DNA of 64,000 bases from Companilactobacillus farciminis KCTC 3681 = DSM 20184 (GTDB lineage Bacteria > Bacillota > Bacilli > Lactobacillales > Lactobacillaceae). The notes under the pieces were generated by a model. That model ran no database searches and had not been told where the DNA came from. It saw only the letters and a list, made by a program, of their open reading frames with translations. Location of the stretch: positions 744,001 through 808,000 of the forward strand of contig NZ_CP017702.1 in NCBI RefSeq assembly GCF_002706745.1, written 5' to 3'. Positions 54,379 through 63,637 of this stretch are shown here, piece by piece (the first letter of the stretch is position 1; every line of letters starts with the position of its first letter). A program made the position numbers and the translations under genes.

Positions 54379-55055
54379 AATGCCTTAATTGTGGTTTGGA
54401 AATAAATAATAATTTAAAAATATCAGAAATATTTTTGTTTAAAGCTAAGATACCAAATTATATTTGTCAACTATGTCGAAGTCAGCTGGCACCACTAATA
54501 GGACGCAATAACTGTCCACGTTGTGATAAGCCCGATATTGGGACAATTTGTCGCGATTGTCTGATGTGGGAAAAGAAATATCGGATAATCAATTGCCATC
54601 AAGCTTTGTTCGAGTATAATCAGTTCATACACAGCTACTTCAAGCTGTATAAGAGATATGGAGATGTCTTGTTAGCACGATTATTTTATCAAGATATAAA
54701 GAGATGGTCTTTGCAACACTCTTTTGATGTAGTTACATACATTCCTGCTAGCCCGAGTCATCTTCAAGCCCGAGGTTTTGATCCAGTTTATGAATTATAT
54801 AAAGATATTTTTGATTTGAAAAAACTTTTTGCAAAAGTAGATGCTGACAAACCACAAGCACAAAAAAATCGTTTGGAGAGGCTGCAGACTCCACAGACTT
54901 TTTATCCTTTACCAGCATTAGAACAGATTCAAAGAAATCAAAGTATCTTGATACTAGATGATATCTATACGACTGGACGGACTTTAATGCATAGTCATGA
55001 TATGTTTTTGCAAGCTGGCTTTACGAATATTTCAACATTTTCATTATCTAGGTAG
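54375..55055 (+). CDS. comFC: ComFC-family phosphoribosyltransferase-like competence protein
   Basis: A 226-residue protein with an N-terminal double zinc finger (MKCLNCGL, CQLCRSQL, CPRCDKP, CRDCL) and a C-terminal type I phosphoribosyltransferase fold with the PRPP loop ILILDDIYTTGRT. It works with ComFA in DNA uptake. The start overlaps the comFA stop (ATGA), so both come from one mRNA. There is no terminator before the hpf promoter. Confidence 0.93.
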   Translation: MKCLNCGLEINNNLKISEIFLFKAKIPNYICQLCRSQLAPLIGRNNCPRCDKPDIGTICRDCLMWEKKYRIINCHQALFEYNQFIHSYFKLYKRYGDVLLARLFYQDIKRWSLQHSFDVVTYIPASPSHLQARGFDPVYELYKDIFDLKKLFAKVDADKPQAQKNRLERLQTPQTFYPLPALEQIQRNQSILILDDIYTTGRTLMHSHDMFLQAGFTNISTFSLSR

Positions 55056-55092
55056 TGAAAACGTTGTCATATAGGCGTAAGAATATTATAAT
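55056..55092 (+). promoter_or_regulatory. hpf promoter with perfect cre site
   Basis: TTGTCA (55064-55069), 17-bp spacer, TATAAT (55087-55092) form a strong sigma-A promoter. TGAAAACGTTGTCA (55056-55069) fits the CcpA cre consensus TGWAANCGNTNWCA at every fixed position and covers the -35. Bound CcpA would therefore repress hpf while preferred sugars last. The sites are seen; the control is inferred. Confidence 0.75.
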
Positions 55093-55151
55093 TACATTAA
55101 AGAGATGTAAGGACACTCTTTAATTTCCTATCGTCGGAAGGAGAGATTATT

Positions 55152-55700
55152 ATGTTAACTATTAATGTACGTGGTGAAAATATCGAAGTAACTTCATCAA
55201 TTCGCGAATATGTCGAAAAAAGACTTTCCAAAATGGAAAAATACTTTAGTGATGGAAGCAACCCAATTGCTCATGTAAACTTGAAAACATACCCTTCAAA
55301 AGGTACAAAGGTTGAAGTAACAATTCCACTACCATACATCACATTGAGAGCTGAGGAAGTAAATGATGATTTGTATGCCGGAATCGATTTAGTTGTCGAC
55401 AAGCTAGAAAGACAAGTAAAGAAATTCAAGACACGTGTAAATCGCAAGAGTCGCGAGGGCGGCAGTTTGAAGGATCTTCCTTTAGATGACATTACACCAA
55501 AGGATACAGAAGAGGACAAATCACAAATTGTTAGAACAAAGCGTTTATCATTGAAACCAATGGATGCTGAAGAAGCTGTTCTACAAATGGAAATGTTAGG
55601 CCATGAATTCTTTATCTTTGAGGATTCAGAAACAAATGGGGCAAGCATCGTTTATAAACGTAACGATGGTAAATATGGTCTAATTGAAACTAACGAATAA
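55152..55700 (+). CDS. hpf: Long-form ribosome hibernation promoting factor
   Basis: Dimerises 70S ribosomes into silent 100S particles in stationary phase or starvation. The 182-residue long form has the N-terminal RaiA/YfiA domain (MLTINVRGENIEVTSSIREYVEKRL, about 1-100) and the C-terminal dimerisation domain (about 125-182, KRLSLKPMDAEEAVLQMEMLGHEFFIF). GGAAGGAGAG precedes the ATG. Its promoter carries a perfect cre site, which would tie hibernation to sugar depletion. It lies in the comFA-comFC-hpf-secA-prfB order common in lactobacilli. Confidence 0.96.
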   Translation: MLTINVRGENIEVTSSIREYVEKRLSKMEKYFSDGSNPIAHVNLKTYPSKGTKVEVTIPLPYITLRAEEVNDDLYAGIDLVVDKLERQVKKFKTRVNRKSREGGSLKDLPLDDITPKDTEEDKSQIVRTKRLSLKPMDAEEAVLQMEMLGHEFFIFEDSETNGASIVYKRNDGKYGLIETNE

Positions 55701-55711
55701 AAATAATTTTT

Positions 55712-55743
55712 AAGCTGAGGTGAATTGACATCTCGGCTTTTTT
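55712..55743 (+). terminator. Terminator after hpf
   Basis: AAGCTGAG pairs with CTCGGCTT (one mismatch), followed by a run of T. Confidence 0.8.
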
Positions 55744-55908
55744 GTTGCCTTCAGTTGAATTGTAAAGCTTTCTTAACACAAAAAGGTCCATAAATGGTGT
55801 ATCATTGTAATCCTGAAAAGTCTGTTTAATTGATATTAAGTTTAAAAGTTTAAAAATTAATGCTACTATTAAGAGTATGTTTATAACACTTAGGAGAGAT
55901 ATATTAAT

Positions 55909-58269
55909 ATGGCAAATCCACTAAGAAAATGGGTCGAAAGTGATAAAAGAGAAGTCAAACGTATGGGCAAGATTGCCGATAAGATTGAAAGCTACGCTGA
56001 TGAATACAGCAAGCTATCAGATGACGATCTAAAAGCTAAGACTCCACAATTCAAAGAAAGACTAGCTAAAGGTGAAACACTAGATGATATTTTACCTGAA
56101 GCTTTTGCTACTGCCCGTGAAGGTGCTAAAAGAGTTTTAGGACTCTATCCATTTAGAGTTCAATTGATTGGTGGTATTACTTTGCATGAAGGTAATATTG
56201 CTGAAATGAAAACTGGTGAAGGTAAAACTTTGACAGCTACATTGCCTGTATACTTGAATGCCCTTGAAGGTAAAGGTGTACACGTTGTTACAGTTAACGA
56301 ATACTTGTCTGGCCGTGATGCTAAGCAAATGGGTGAATTGTACAATTGGCTAGGTTTAACAGTTGGTTTAAACATCAACAGTATGAGTTCTGAAGAAAAA
56401 CGTGATGCCTATAACTGTGACATTACTTATTCAACTAACAGTGAACTTGGTTTTGATTATTTGCGTGACAACATGGTTGTTTACAAAGAACAAATGGTTC
56501 AAAGACCACTTCACTATGCTATCGTCGATGAAGTTGATTCAATCTTAATTGATGAGGCAAGAACTCCTTTGATCATTTCTGGTGCGGCTGAAAAATCAAC
56601 TGCAATGTACGTTCGTGCTGACCGTTTTGCCAAAACTCTTGAAAAAGATGATTACAAGATCGACTGGCCTACTAAATCAATCAGTTTGACAGAAACAGGA
56701 ATTAGAAAAGCTGAAGATTACTTCGGTCTTGATAATCTTTATGATATTGATAACACCGTTTTGAATCACCATTTGGATCAAGCTTTGCGTGCTAATTACA
56801 TTATGAGTTTGAACATCGACTATGTGGTTCAAGAAGGCGAAGTAAAAATCGTTGATCAATTTACTGGTCGTGTAATGGATGGTCGTCGTTATTCTGATGG
56901 ACTACACCAAGCTATTGAAGCTAAAGAAGGCGTAGAGATCCAAGATGAAACTAAGACTATGGCCAACATCACTTACCAAAACTTCTTCCGTATGTACGAC
57001 AAATTAGCTGGTATGACTGGTACTGCTAAGACTGAAGCAGAAGAATTTAGAGAAATCTATAACATGGAAGTTATTTCAATTCCTACTAACAAACCAGTTA
57101 TCCGTGACGATAAAGAAGATGTCTTATATCCAACATTGAAGAGTAAGTTTGCGGCAGTTGTTCGTGAAATCAAAGCTCGTCATGCCAAAGGTCAACCACT
57201 ACTAGTTGGTACTGTTGCGGTTGAATCTTCAGAATACCTATCTAAGTTATTGGATAAAGAAGGTATTCCACATGCTGTCTTGAATGCGAAGAACCACGCC
57301 AAAGAAGCTGAAATCGTTATGAACGCTGGTCAACGTGGTGCCGTTACGATTGCTACTAATATGGCTGGTCGTGGTACTGATATCAAACTTGGACCTGGCG
57401 TTAGAGAACTAGGTGGTCTATGTGTTATTGGTACTGAACGTCACGAATCACGTCGTATCGATAATCAGTTGCGTGGACGTTCTGGTCGTCAAGGTGATCC
57501 TGGTGTAACACAATTCTACATGTCACTAGAAGATGACTTGATGAAGCGTTTCGGTTCTGATCGAATCAAGCGTGTTCTAAAGGCTTTGAAGATTGAAGAT
57601 GACGATGCTGTTATCCAAAGTAAGATGATGACTCGTCAAGTTGAATCTGCTCAAAAACGTGTTGAAGGTAATAACTACGATACACGTAAGAATACTCTTC
57701 AATATGATGATGTTATGCGTGAACAACGTGAAGTTATCTATAAAGAGCGTATGGAAGTTATCAACGAAGACAAAGATCTTGATCGAGTATTGCTTCCTAT
57801 GATTGAAAGAACTATCAAGGCACAAGTTGATGTTCATACTCAAGGAAAAGAAGAAGATTGGGAACTAGAAGCTATCGCTGATTTTGCCAAAGCCGCTTTA
57901 GTTAGCGACAAGGAAATGAGTGTAGTTGATTTACAACTTAAGAAACCTGAAGAAATCGTTAAGTATTTGATGGACTTTGTTCACAAGAATTACGAACAAA
58001 AGAAGCAACAACTTGGTGATCCTTCACAAATGCTAGAATTTGAAAAAGTTGTTATACTTAGAGTTGTTGATGAACATTGGACTGATCATATCGATGCCAT
58101 GGATCAACTACGTCAATCAATTGGTCTACGTGGTTATGGACAATTGAATCCTCTGGTTGAGTATCAAGAAGAAGGATATCGTATGTTTGAAGAAATGGTT
58201 TCAGATATTGAATATGATGTTACAAGACTATTCATGAAGGCCGAAATCAGACAAAATATGGAAAGATAA
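55909..58269 (+). CDS. secA: Preprotein translocase ATPase SecA
   Basis: Drives secretory proteins through SecYEG. 786 residues: Walker [15 protein letters not shown] (about 100), [20 protein letters not shown] (motif II), the preprotein cross-linking domain (about 220-365), [13 protein letters not shown] and the second motor domain, then helical wing and scaffold domains. It ends [14 protein letters not shown], without the C-terminal zinc-binding tail (CxCx8C(H/C)) found in many SecA proteins; short forms of this kind are usual in lactobacilli as far as I know. TTAGGAGAG precedes the ATG. Confidence 0.97.
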   Translation: MANPLRKWVESDKREVKRMGKIADKIESYADEYSKLSDDDLKAKTPQFKERLAKGETLDDILPEAFATAREGAKRVLGLYPFRVQLIGGITLHEGNIAEMKTGEGKTLTATLPVYLNALEGKGVHVVTVNEYLSGRDAKQMGELYNWLGLTVGLNINSMSSEEKRDAYNCDITYSTNSELGFDYLRDNMVVYKEQMVQRPLHYAIVDEVDSILIDEARTPLIISGAAEKSTAMYVRADRFAKTLEKDDYKIDWPTKSISLTETGIRKAEDYFGLDNLYDIDNTVLNHHLDQALRANYIMSLNIDYVVQEGEVKIVDQFTGRVMDGRRYSDGLHQAIEAKEGVEIQDETKTMANITYQNFFRMYDKLAGMTGTAKTEAEEFREIYNMEVISIPTNKPVIRDDKEDVLYPTLKSKFAAVVREIKARHAKGQPLLVGTVAVESSEYLSKLLDKEGIPHAVLNAKNHAKEAEIVMNAGQRGAVTIATNMAGRGTDIKLGPGVRELGGLCVIGTERHESRRIDNQLRGRSGRQGDPGVTQFYMSLEDDLMKRFGSDRIKRVLKALKIEDDDAVIQSKMMTRQVESAQKRVEGNNYDTRKNTLQYDDVMREQREVIYKERMEVINEDKDLDRVLLPMIERTIKAQVDVHTQGKEEDWELEAIADFAKAALVSDKEMSVVDLQLKKPEEIVKYLMDFVHKNYEQKKQQLGDPSQMLEFEKVVILRVVDEHWTDHIDAMDQLRQSIGLRGYGQLNPLVEYQEEGYRMFEEMVSDIEYDVTRLFMKAEIRQNMER

Positions 58270-58297
58270 AAGCGGGCCAAATGGCCGGCTTTTTTTA
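58269..58297 (+). terminator. Terminator after secA
   Basis: AAGCGGGCC and GGCCGGCTT pair around AAAT (G-G mismatch), followed by seven T. prfB starts 12 bp later. Confidence 0.8.
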
Positions 58298-58308
58298 TAG
58301 GTGACGTT

Positions 58309-59419
58309 ATGGAATTTGGTGAAATTAAAAATAAAATTTCCGAGATGGAAGACAAAATAAAGCAGTTCAGGGGGTCTCTTTGACTTAGAGAACCTTGAAG
58401 AAAGCATTGCTGATAATGAGCATCAGATGACTGAGAATGGTTTTTGGGATGATCATGAGAAAGCTCAAAAATTAATTGATGAAACTAATTCTCTAAAAGA
58501 TAAGTTCGATAATTTTAAAGAATTAAGCGAAGGTTTGGAAAATCTGCAAGTTTTGGCCGAACTTTATCAAGAAGACCCAGAAGACGATTTGATGCAACAA
58601 TTAGAAGACGATTCGTCTAAATTGGCCGAAAAGTTGCGTTCTTATGAGTTAATGATGTTATTAGCTGAACCGTACGATTCTCACAATGCAATCTTAGAAA
58701 TTCATCCTGGTGCTGGTGGAACCGAATCACAAGATTGGGGTTCAATGCTTTTGAGAATGTATCAAAGATGGGCCGAGCAACACCATTTCTCTGTTGAAAT
58801 TGAAGACTATCAGCCGGGTGATGAAGCTGGAATCAAGAGTGTTTCTATGATGATCCGTGGAAAGAATGCCTATGGCTTATTGCGTTCTGAACGAGGAGTT
58901 CATCGATTAGTTAGAATATCTCCGTTCGATTCTGCTGGTCGTCGGCACACTTCTTTTGCATCAGTTGACGTAATGCCTGAATTGGATGATAGTATTCACG
59001 TTGATATTAATGATGATGACTTACGAGTAGATGTATTTAGATCCTCTGGTGCTGGTGGTCAACATATCAATAAGACTTCTTCAGCGGTTAGAATTACTCA
59101 TTTGCCAACCGGAATCGTCGTCAGTTCACAAGCTCAACGTTCGCAATTGCAAAATAGAGAAACAGCTATGAACATGTTGAAAGCTAAGTTGTTCCAAAGA
59201 GAAGAGGAAGAACGTGCTAAGAAACATGCTGAGATTCAAGGTGAACAACTAGATATTGGTTGGGGTTCACAAATTCGTTCTTATGTATTTCATCCATATA
59301 CTATGGTCAAAGATCATCGCTCAAATTACTCCACTAGCAATGGTCAAGGCGTTATGGATGGTGATTTAGATCCATTTATTTATGCTTATCTCCAATGGAA
59401 ATTACAAGGAGCCAAATAA
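58309..59419 (+). CDS. prfB: Peptide chain release factor 2, with programmed +1 frameshift
   Basis: RF2 ends translation at UGA and UAA. The gene is split: codons 1-24 (from ATG 58309) reach a UGA at 58381-58383, and the rest continues in the +1 frame from GAC at 58382 to TAA at 59417, giving 369 residues. The frameshift signal is the classic one. Later motifs are complete: SPF in [17 protein letters not shown] (stop-codon recognition), and GGQ in [14 protein letters not shown] (about 250), which triggers hydrolysis. A start at 58427 would give a truncated protein and should not be used. phoP follows after 2 bp. Confidence 0.97.
58369..58384 (+). other. Programmed +1 frameshift site of prfB
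   Basis: AGGGGG-TCT-CTT-TGA-C: an internal Shine-Dalgarno-like AGGGGG three bases before the slippery CUU, then UGA followed by C. When RF2 is scarce the ribosome slips from CUU to UUU and continues, so RF2 regulates its own synthesis. The layout matches the well-studied E. coli site. Confidence 0.95.
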
Positions 59420-59421
59420 AA

Positions 59422-60087
59422 ATGAAGAAAAAAATCTTAGTTGTCGATGATGAACCTTCGATTTTAGAGTTGATCGAATATAACTTGGAAAGTAACGATT
59501 ATCAAGTATCCACTGCAAAAGACGGTCAAGAAGCCTTTGACAAAGTGAATGAGCAAACTTTTGATTTGATGCTATTAGACCAAATGCTGCCCAAAATGAG
59601 TGGAATTGAAGTTTTGAAAAAAATGCGTAAATCCGGTAATCTAACGCCAGTTATTTTTTTAACAGCTGTAGATTCAGAAGATAACAAGATTGAAGGGTTA
59701 GTCAGTGGTGCAGATGATTACGTCACTAAACCCTTTAGCATTAAGGAATTATTAGCTCGAATCGAAGTAGTTTTGCGTCGAACTTCAGGAGAGCAGAAGA
59801 GTAAAACCTTTGAATTGAATACTGATGTCAAAGGACTTATTTTAGATGGCAAGGAAATCTCGCTAACTAAAAAAGAATACGAACTATTGGAGTTTTTGAT
59901 TAGAAACAAAGGTATTGTCGTTTCTCGAGAACAAATTTTCGATAATGTCTGGGGTATTAACTCTAATTCACAAATGAGAATGGTCGATATTCAAATTAGC
60001 CACCTTCGTGATAAAATTGAACAGGATACAAAGAACCCACAAATAATAAAGACCGTGCATGGATTCGGTTATATTTTAGAGGTATGA
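59422..60087 (+). CDS. phoP: OmpR-family response regulator PhoP/PhoB-like
   Basis: A 221-residue regulator: receiver domain (1-118) with LVVDDEPS, phospho-Asp in MLLDQMLPKMSG, and Lys in YVTKPFS; C-terminal winged helix (125-221) with LTKKEYELLEFLI and RMVDIQISHLRDKIE. With the kinase 4 bp downstream and the pst genes behind, it most likely controls phosphate starvation genes. AAGGAG precedes the ATG at 59422; the longer frame overlaps prfB. Confidence 0.9.
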   Translation: MKKKILVVDDEPSILELIEYNLESNDYQVSTAKDGQEAFDKVNEQTFDLMLLDQMLPKMSGIEVLKKMRKSGNLTPVIFLTAVDSEDNKIEGLVSGADDYVTKPFSIKELLARIEVVLRRTSGEQKSKTFELNTDVKGLILDGKEISLTKKEYELLEFLIRNKGIVVSREQIFDNVWGINSNSQMRMVDIQISHLRDKIEQDTKNPQIIKTVHGFGYILEV

Positions 60088-60091
60088 CAAT

Positions 60092-61741
60092 ATGAAGAAA
60101 AGAATTGGACCAATAGTTGCCATTTTGATTTCTGTTGCAATATTTTTGATTTTGGTTACTTTCTCCGACAGTATTTTGGCGGATTCTCAAAACAATATGT
60201 TTACAGAAGAAACCATCTCCTATAAAGAACTCAAGAAAAACCACGAACCCGCAGATGCAGCGAGAATTGCCGGTTTGAATTATGTCGATGCTAGTCAAGA
60301 GAATACGACGATGCAAAAAAAGGCTTATGACATGTACCACAACGGTCGTACGACACCAGGTAAGAATTACGTTACGGATAAGACTTTTTCCACTAGAACG
60401 ATGTATTTCATGTCGAGTTCAAGCCGTCACATTGTAGCTAAGACGTACAATCGTTTTTGGAGTCAAAGTCCAATGACTTTTGTGATTGTTACGTTGATGT
60501 ATTTCTTGATCACTGACTCAGTAATTTTGTTCTATTACCGCAAACGTCAACAATTGAGTGCCGATATTCAAAATGTGACTGAGAATTTACGTCGAGTTAG
60601 AAAAGATAAGGAAATGTCTTCTTTGATTTTGTCGCCAACTGATGAATTGTACAGCTTGGTTGAACAAACTAATAAGATCAGTATGGATATCAATGAATTG
60701 CGTGATGATGTAAGACTTCGTGAGAGACGTTTTCGTGGTTTAGTAGGACATTTGCCAATTGGGGTCATGCTGTTGAATTCCCAAGGGGATGTCTTATTGC
60801 ACAATCAAGCGATGTCTAGCTTATTGGACGAGAATATTTCTAATGAGATTCATCCATTCATTGAAGATGTAAAGACTTATAGCTTGAGTCGAATGATTGA
60901 ACATACATTGAAGAAAAATAAGAATCACCATCGTGAAATTCAATTAGTTGGTAATTCGCAAAAATTCGTCGATGCCAATGTTATTCGTTTGGTTCACTCA
61001 CGAGAAGACTACGAACAACAAGTCCTAGTTATCTTGTACGATTTAACACAGAGTCGTCAGATAGAACGCATGCAAGTGGATTTCGTTAACAATGTCAGTC
61101 ATGAATTGAAGACACCAGTAACTTCAATTGAAGGCTTCTCAGAGACACTGCTCAACGGTGCTAAAGATGATCCTAAGAAGTTAGAGCATTTCTTGGAAAT
61201 CATTCACAGCGAAAGCGTTCGTTTGTCAGATTTGATTCAAGATATCTTGTCGTTGTCTAAGGTCAAACGTGACACCCAAAAAGCTGATACGATCAATTTG
61301 CATGACGATATCGATAGAATTTTAGATTGTCAGTCAATTGCTATTAAGAAACACAATTTAACCGTTAAACAACAATACTTCGGCAACCCTGAAGTAACTA
61401 TCAATAAAGAAAAAATCAACCTCATCTTCCGTAACTTGATCAAGAACGCTATTTCTTACAATAAAGAAAATGGGGAGATTGATTTGGAAGTTCACCACGA
61501 TGAAATTGAAAATCGCATCAAATTCGTGATCAAAGATACCGGAATTGGAATCTCCGAAGAAGATCAAGGTAGAATTTTTGAGAGATTTTACCGAGTTGAT
61601 CGTTCCAGAAGTCTGGAAACCGGTGGAACTGGGTTAGGATTGGCTATCGTTAAAGAGACCCTTGATACATTGGACGGAGATATCAGAATCGAGTCTAATA
61701 AGGGATTAGGGACAACGTTTACAGTCGATGTACCACTTTAA
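60092..61741 (+). CDS. phoR: Sensor histidine kinase PhoR-like
   Basis: A 549-residue membrane kinase. Two membrane helices (about 7-28 and 130-152) flank an outer domain of about 100 residues; a HAMP-like segment and a PAS domain (about 205-310) follow. Catalytic parts: NNVSHELKTPVTSIEGF (phospho-His), N box NLIRNLIKNAISYN-like (FRNLIKNAISYN), DTGIGI, FERFYRVD, and GTGLGLAIVKE. PhoP lies just upstream. Phosphate sensing through the Pst system downstream is the expected input. Confidence 0.9.
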   Translation: MKKRIGPIVAILISVAIFLILVTFSDSILADSQNNMFTEETISYKELKKNHEPADAARIAGLNYVDASQENTTMQKKAYDMYHNGRTTPGKNYVTDKTFSTRTMYFMSSSSRHIVAKTYNRFWSQSPMTFVIVTLMYFLITDSVILFYYRKRQQLSADIQNVTENLRRVRKDKEMSSLILSPTDELYSLVEQTNKISMDINELRDDVRLRERRFRGLVGHLPIGVMLLNSQGDVLLHNQAMSSLLDENISNEIHPFIEDVKTYSLSRMIEHTLKKNKNHHREIQLVGNSQKFVDANVIRLVHSREDYEQQVLVILYDLTQSRQIERMQVDFVNNVSHELKTPVTSIEGFSETLLNGAKDDPKKLEHFLEIIHSESVRLSDLIQDILSLSKVKRDTQKADTINLHDDIDRILDCQSIAIKKHNLTVKQQYFGNPEVTINKEKINLIFRNLIKNAISYNKENGEIDLEVHHDEIENRIKFVIKDTGIGISEEDQGRIFERFYRVDRSRSLETGGTGLGLAIVKETLDTLDGDIRIESNKGLGTTFTVDVPL

Positions 61742-61748
61742 TAAAATT

Positions 61749-61788
61749 GCTGCAACAAAATATTTTATTTTGTTACAGCTTTTTTTTA
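61749..61788 (+). terminator. Terminator after phoR
   Basis: GCTGCAACAAAAT and ATTTTGTTACAGC pair with one mismatch, followed by eight T. The pst genes are thus a separate unit, possibly with partial read-through. Confidence 0.88.
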
Positions 61789-61839
61789 TACAAAAAATAT
61801 ACAATTGTGTATTATTCTAGTCGGATAGAGGTGAGAACA

Positions 61840-62715
61840 TTGAAAAAGAGACTTGTTGCATTATTTGCAATTATGATTCCAATTATTTTTGTTTTGAGTG
61901 GTTGCAAAGGCACTTCAAGCCAAGAGACTATTACAGCAGTTGGTTCTTCAGCTGCTCAACCGTTAGTGGAACTAGCGGGGGAAGAATTTTCAAAGAGTAA
62001 CCCCAATAGATACGTTAACGTCCAAGGTGGAGGAACCGGTACAGGACTCAGCCAGATTCAACAAGGTGCCGTAAATATCGGTAATTCTGATCTGTATGCA
62101 GAACAGAAAAAAGGTATTGATGCTAGCAAACTTGTTGATCATCGTATAGCTGCAGTTGGAATGATTCCAATCGTTAATAAAGACGTCAAAGTTAAGTCAC
62201 TGACGATCAAGCAATTACGTGAGATTTTCTCTGGTGAAATAACTAACTGGAAACAAGTTGGTGGTCAAGATTTGAAGATTACGATTATCAACCGTGCTGA
62301 CGGTAGTGGGACTAGAGCTGCCTTCGAAAGTGACGTTATGAATGGTGCACCATTTGTCCGCTCACAAGAACAAGATTCCAGCGGGATGGTTCGTCAAATC
62401 GTCAACAATACGGCTGGTTCAATCAGTTATTTGGCTATGCCTTATTTAAACGATGCGGTTAAGACTGTCAATATCAATGGCATTGCGCCGACGATTAAAA
62501 ATATTGAAAACAATAAGTGGAAGATTTGGTCATACGAGCATTTGTATACGAATGGTCAACCAACTGCTATGACTAAAGAGTTTCTTGAGTTCATTATGAC
62601 AGATGAAATTCAAAATAAAGTTGTTAAGAAAATGAACTATGTTCCAATTAATGAAATGAAGTATCAAAAGGATTATAAGGGCAATGTTACGCCCGTTTCA
62701 AAGGGGGTAAAGTAA
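61840..62715 (+). CDS. pstS: Phosphate ABC transporter substrate-binding lipoprotein
   Basis: Captures inorganic phosphate outside the cell. 291 residues with a lipoprotein signal (FVLSGC, Cys22). Phosphate-binding motifs: TAVGSSAAQPLVE, QGGGTGTGLSQIQQGAVNIGNSD and NRADGSGTRAAFE. The start is TTG, following GAGGTGAG; the longer frame passes through the terminator region. pstC follows after 1 bp. Expression is expected to rise with phosphate shortage through PhoPR upstream. Confidence 0.95.
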   Translation: MKKRLVALFAIMIPIIFVLSGCKGTSSQETITAVGSSAAQPLVELAGEEFSKSNPNRYVNVQGGGTGTGLSQIQQGAVNIGNSDLYAEQKKGIDASKLVDHRIAAVGMIPIVNKDVKVKSLTIKQLREIFSGEITNWKQVGGQDLKITIINRADGSGTRAAFESDVMNGAPFVRSQEQDSSGMVRQIVNNTAGSISYLAMPYLNDAVKTVNINGIAPTIKNIENNKWKIWSYEHLYTNGQPTAMTKEFLEFIMTDEIQNKVVKKMNYVPINEMKYQKDYKGNVTPVSKGVK

Positions 62716-62716
62716 T

Positions 62717-63637
62717 TTGAAAGATCCAATCAAAGAAAGCTTAACGAAAAAGTCTGTTTCCGCTAAACGTGAAACACGCGGTAAGATTATATCTTTCAGT
62801 TTTACTGCCGTTATTGTCTTATTAGTGGTTACAATTATTGGTTTTATCGCATCACGTGGGGTTTTGATCTTTATTAAAGACGGCGTGAATCCAATTGATT
62901 TTCTAACTCATTCTGTTTGGGCTCCAAATAAGCTCGATAGTGCTGGACATCCAATTGTAGGAGCTGCACCGATGATTGTCGGATCATTTGCAGTAACCTT
63001 GATTGCGGCTCTAATCGGTACGCCGTTTGCGATTGCGGCTGCTTTGTTTATGACAGAAATTTCGCCTAAATGGGGGCGCAAAATTTTACAACCTGTGATT
63101 GAATTATTAGTAGGTATCCCTTCAGTTGTTTATGGATTTATCGGTTTGACGATTGTGGTACCTTTTGTAAGAAAAATTGCTGGTGGTAGTGGTTTTGGTA
63201 TCTTAGCTGGATCATTTGTTCTATTCGTTATGATCTTGCCAACGATTACTTCGATGTCAGTCGATGCATTAAGAGCAGTTCCAAGATATTATCGAGAAGC
63301 TTCTTTAGCTTTAGGGGCTACTAGATGGCAAACGATTCATAAGGTTATTTTACGAGCTGCTACTCCAGGATTATTGACGGCCGTTGTCTTTGGTATGGCA
63401 AGAGCCTTTGGTGAAGCTTTAGCTGTTCAAATGGTTATCGGTAATGCCATGCTATTGCCACAAAATTTAGTATCTCCATCATCGACTTTGACTAGTGTCT
63501 TGACGATGAATATGGGTAACACCATTATGGGATCAACGCCAAACAATGCGCTTTGGTCATTAGCTTTACTATTGTTGTTGATGTCTCTATTCTTCAACTT
63601 CATCATCAGATCGATTGCTAAGCGAGGTGAATTCTAG
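62717..63637 (+). CDS. pstC: Phosphate ABC transporter permease PstC
   Basis: A 306-residue inner membrane permease with about six helices. The binding-protein-dependent transport motif EAxxLGAxxWxxxxxVILRAA is clear in REASLALGATRWQTIHKVILRAATPG, plus the family PSVVYGFIGL segment. The start is TTG with GGGGGTAAAG upstream. The pstA start shares its last base with the stop of this gene. Confidence 0.95.
   Translation: MKDPIKESLTKKSVSAKRETRGKIISFSFTAVIVLLVVTIIGFIASRGVLIFIKDGVNPIDFLTHSVWAPNKLDSAGHPIVGAAPMIVGSFAVTLIAALIGTPFAIAAALFMTEISPKWGRKILQPVIELLVGIPSVVYGFIGLTIVVPFVRKIAGGSGFGILAGSFVLFVMILPTITSMSVDALRAVPRYYREASLALGATRWQTIHKVILRAATPGLLTAVVFGMARAFGEALAVQMVIGNAMLLPQNLVSPSSTLTSVLTMNMGNTIMGSTPNNALWSLALLLLLMSLFFNFIIRSIAKRGEF

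Noticed and set aside
58427..59419. prfB starting at the ATG at 58427
   Set aside because: It would omit the conserved N-terminus; the upstream frame with the classic frameshift signal gives the full-length protein.
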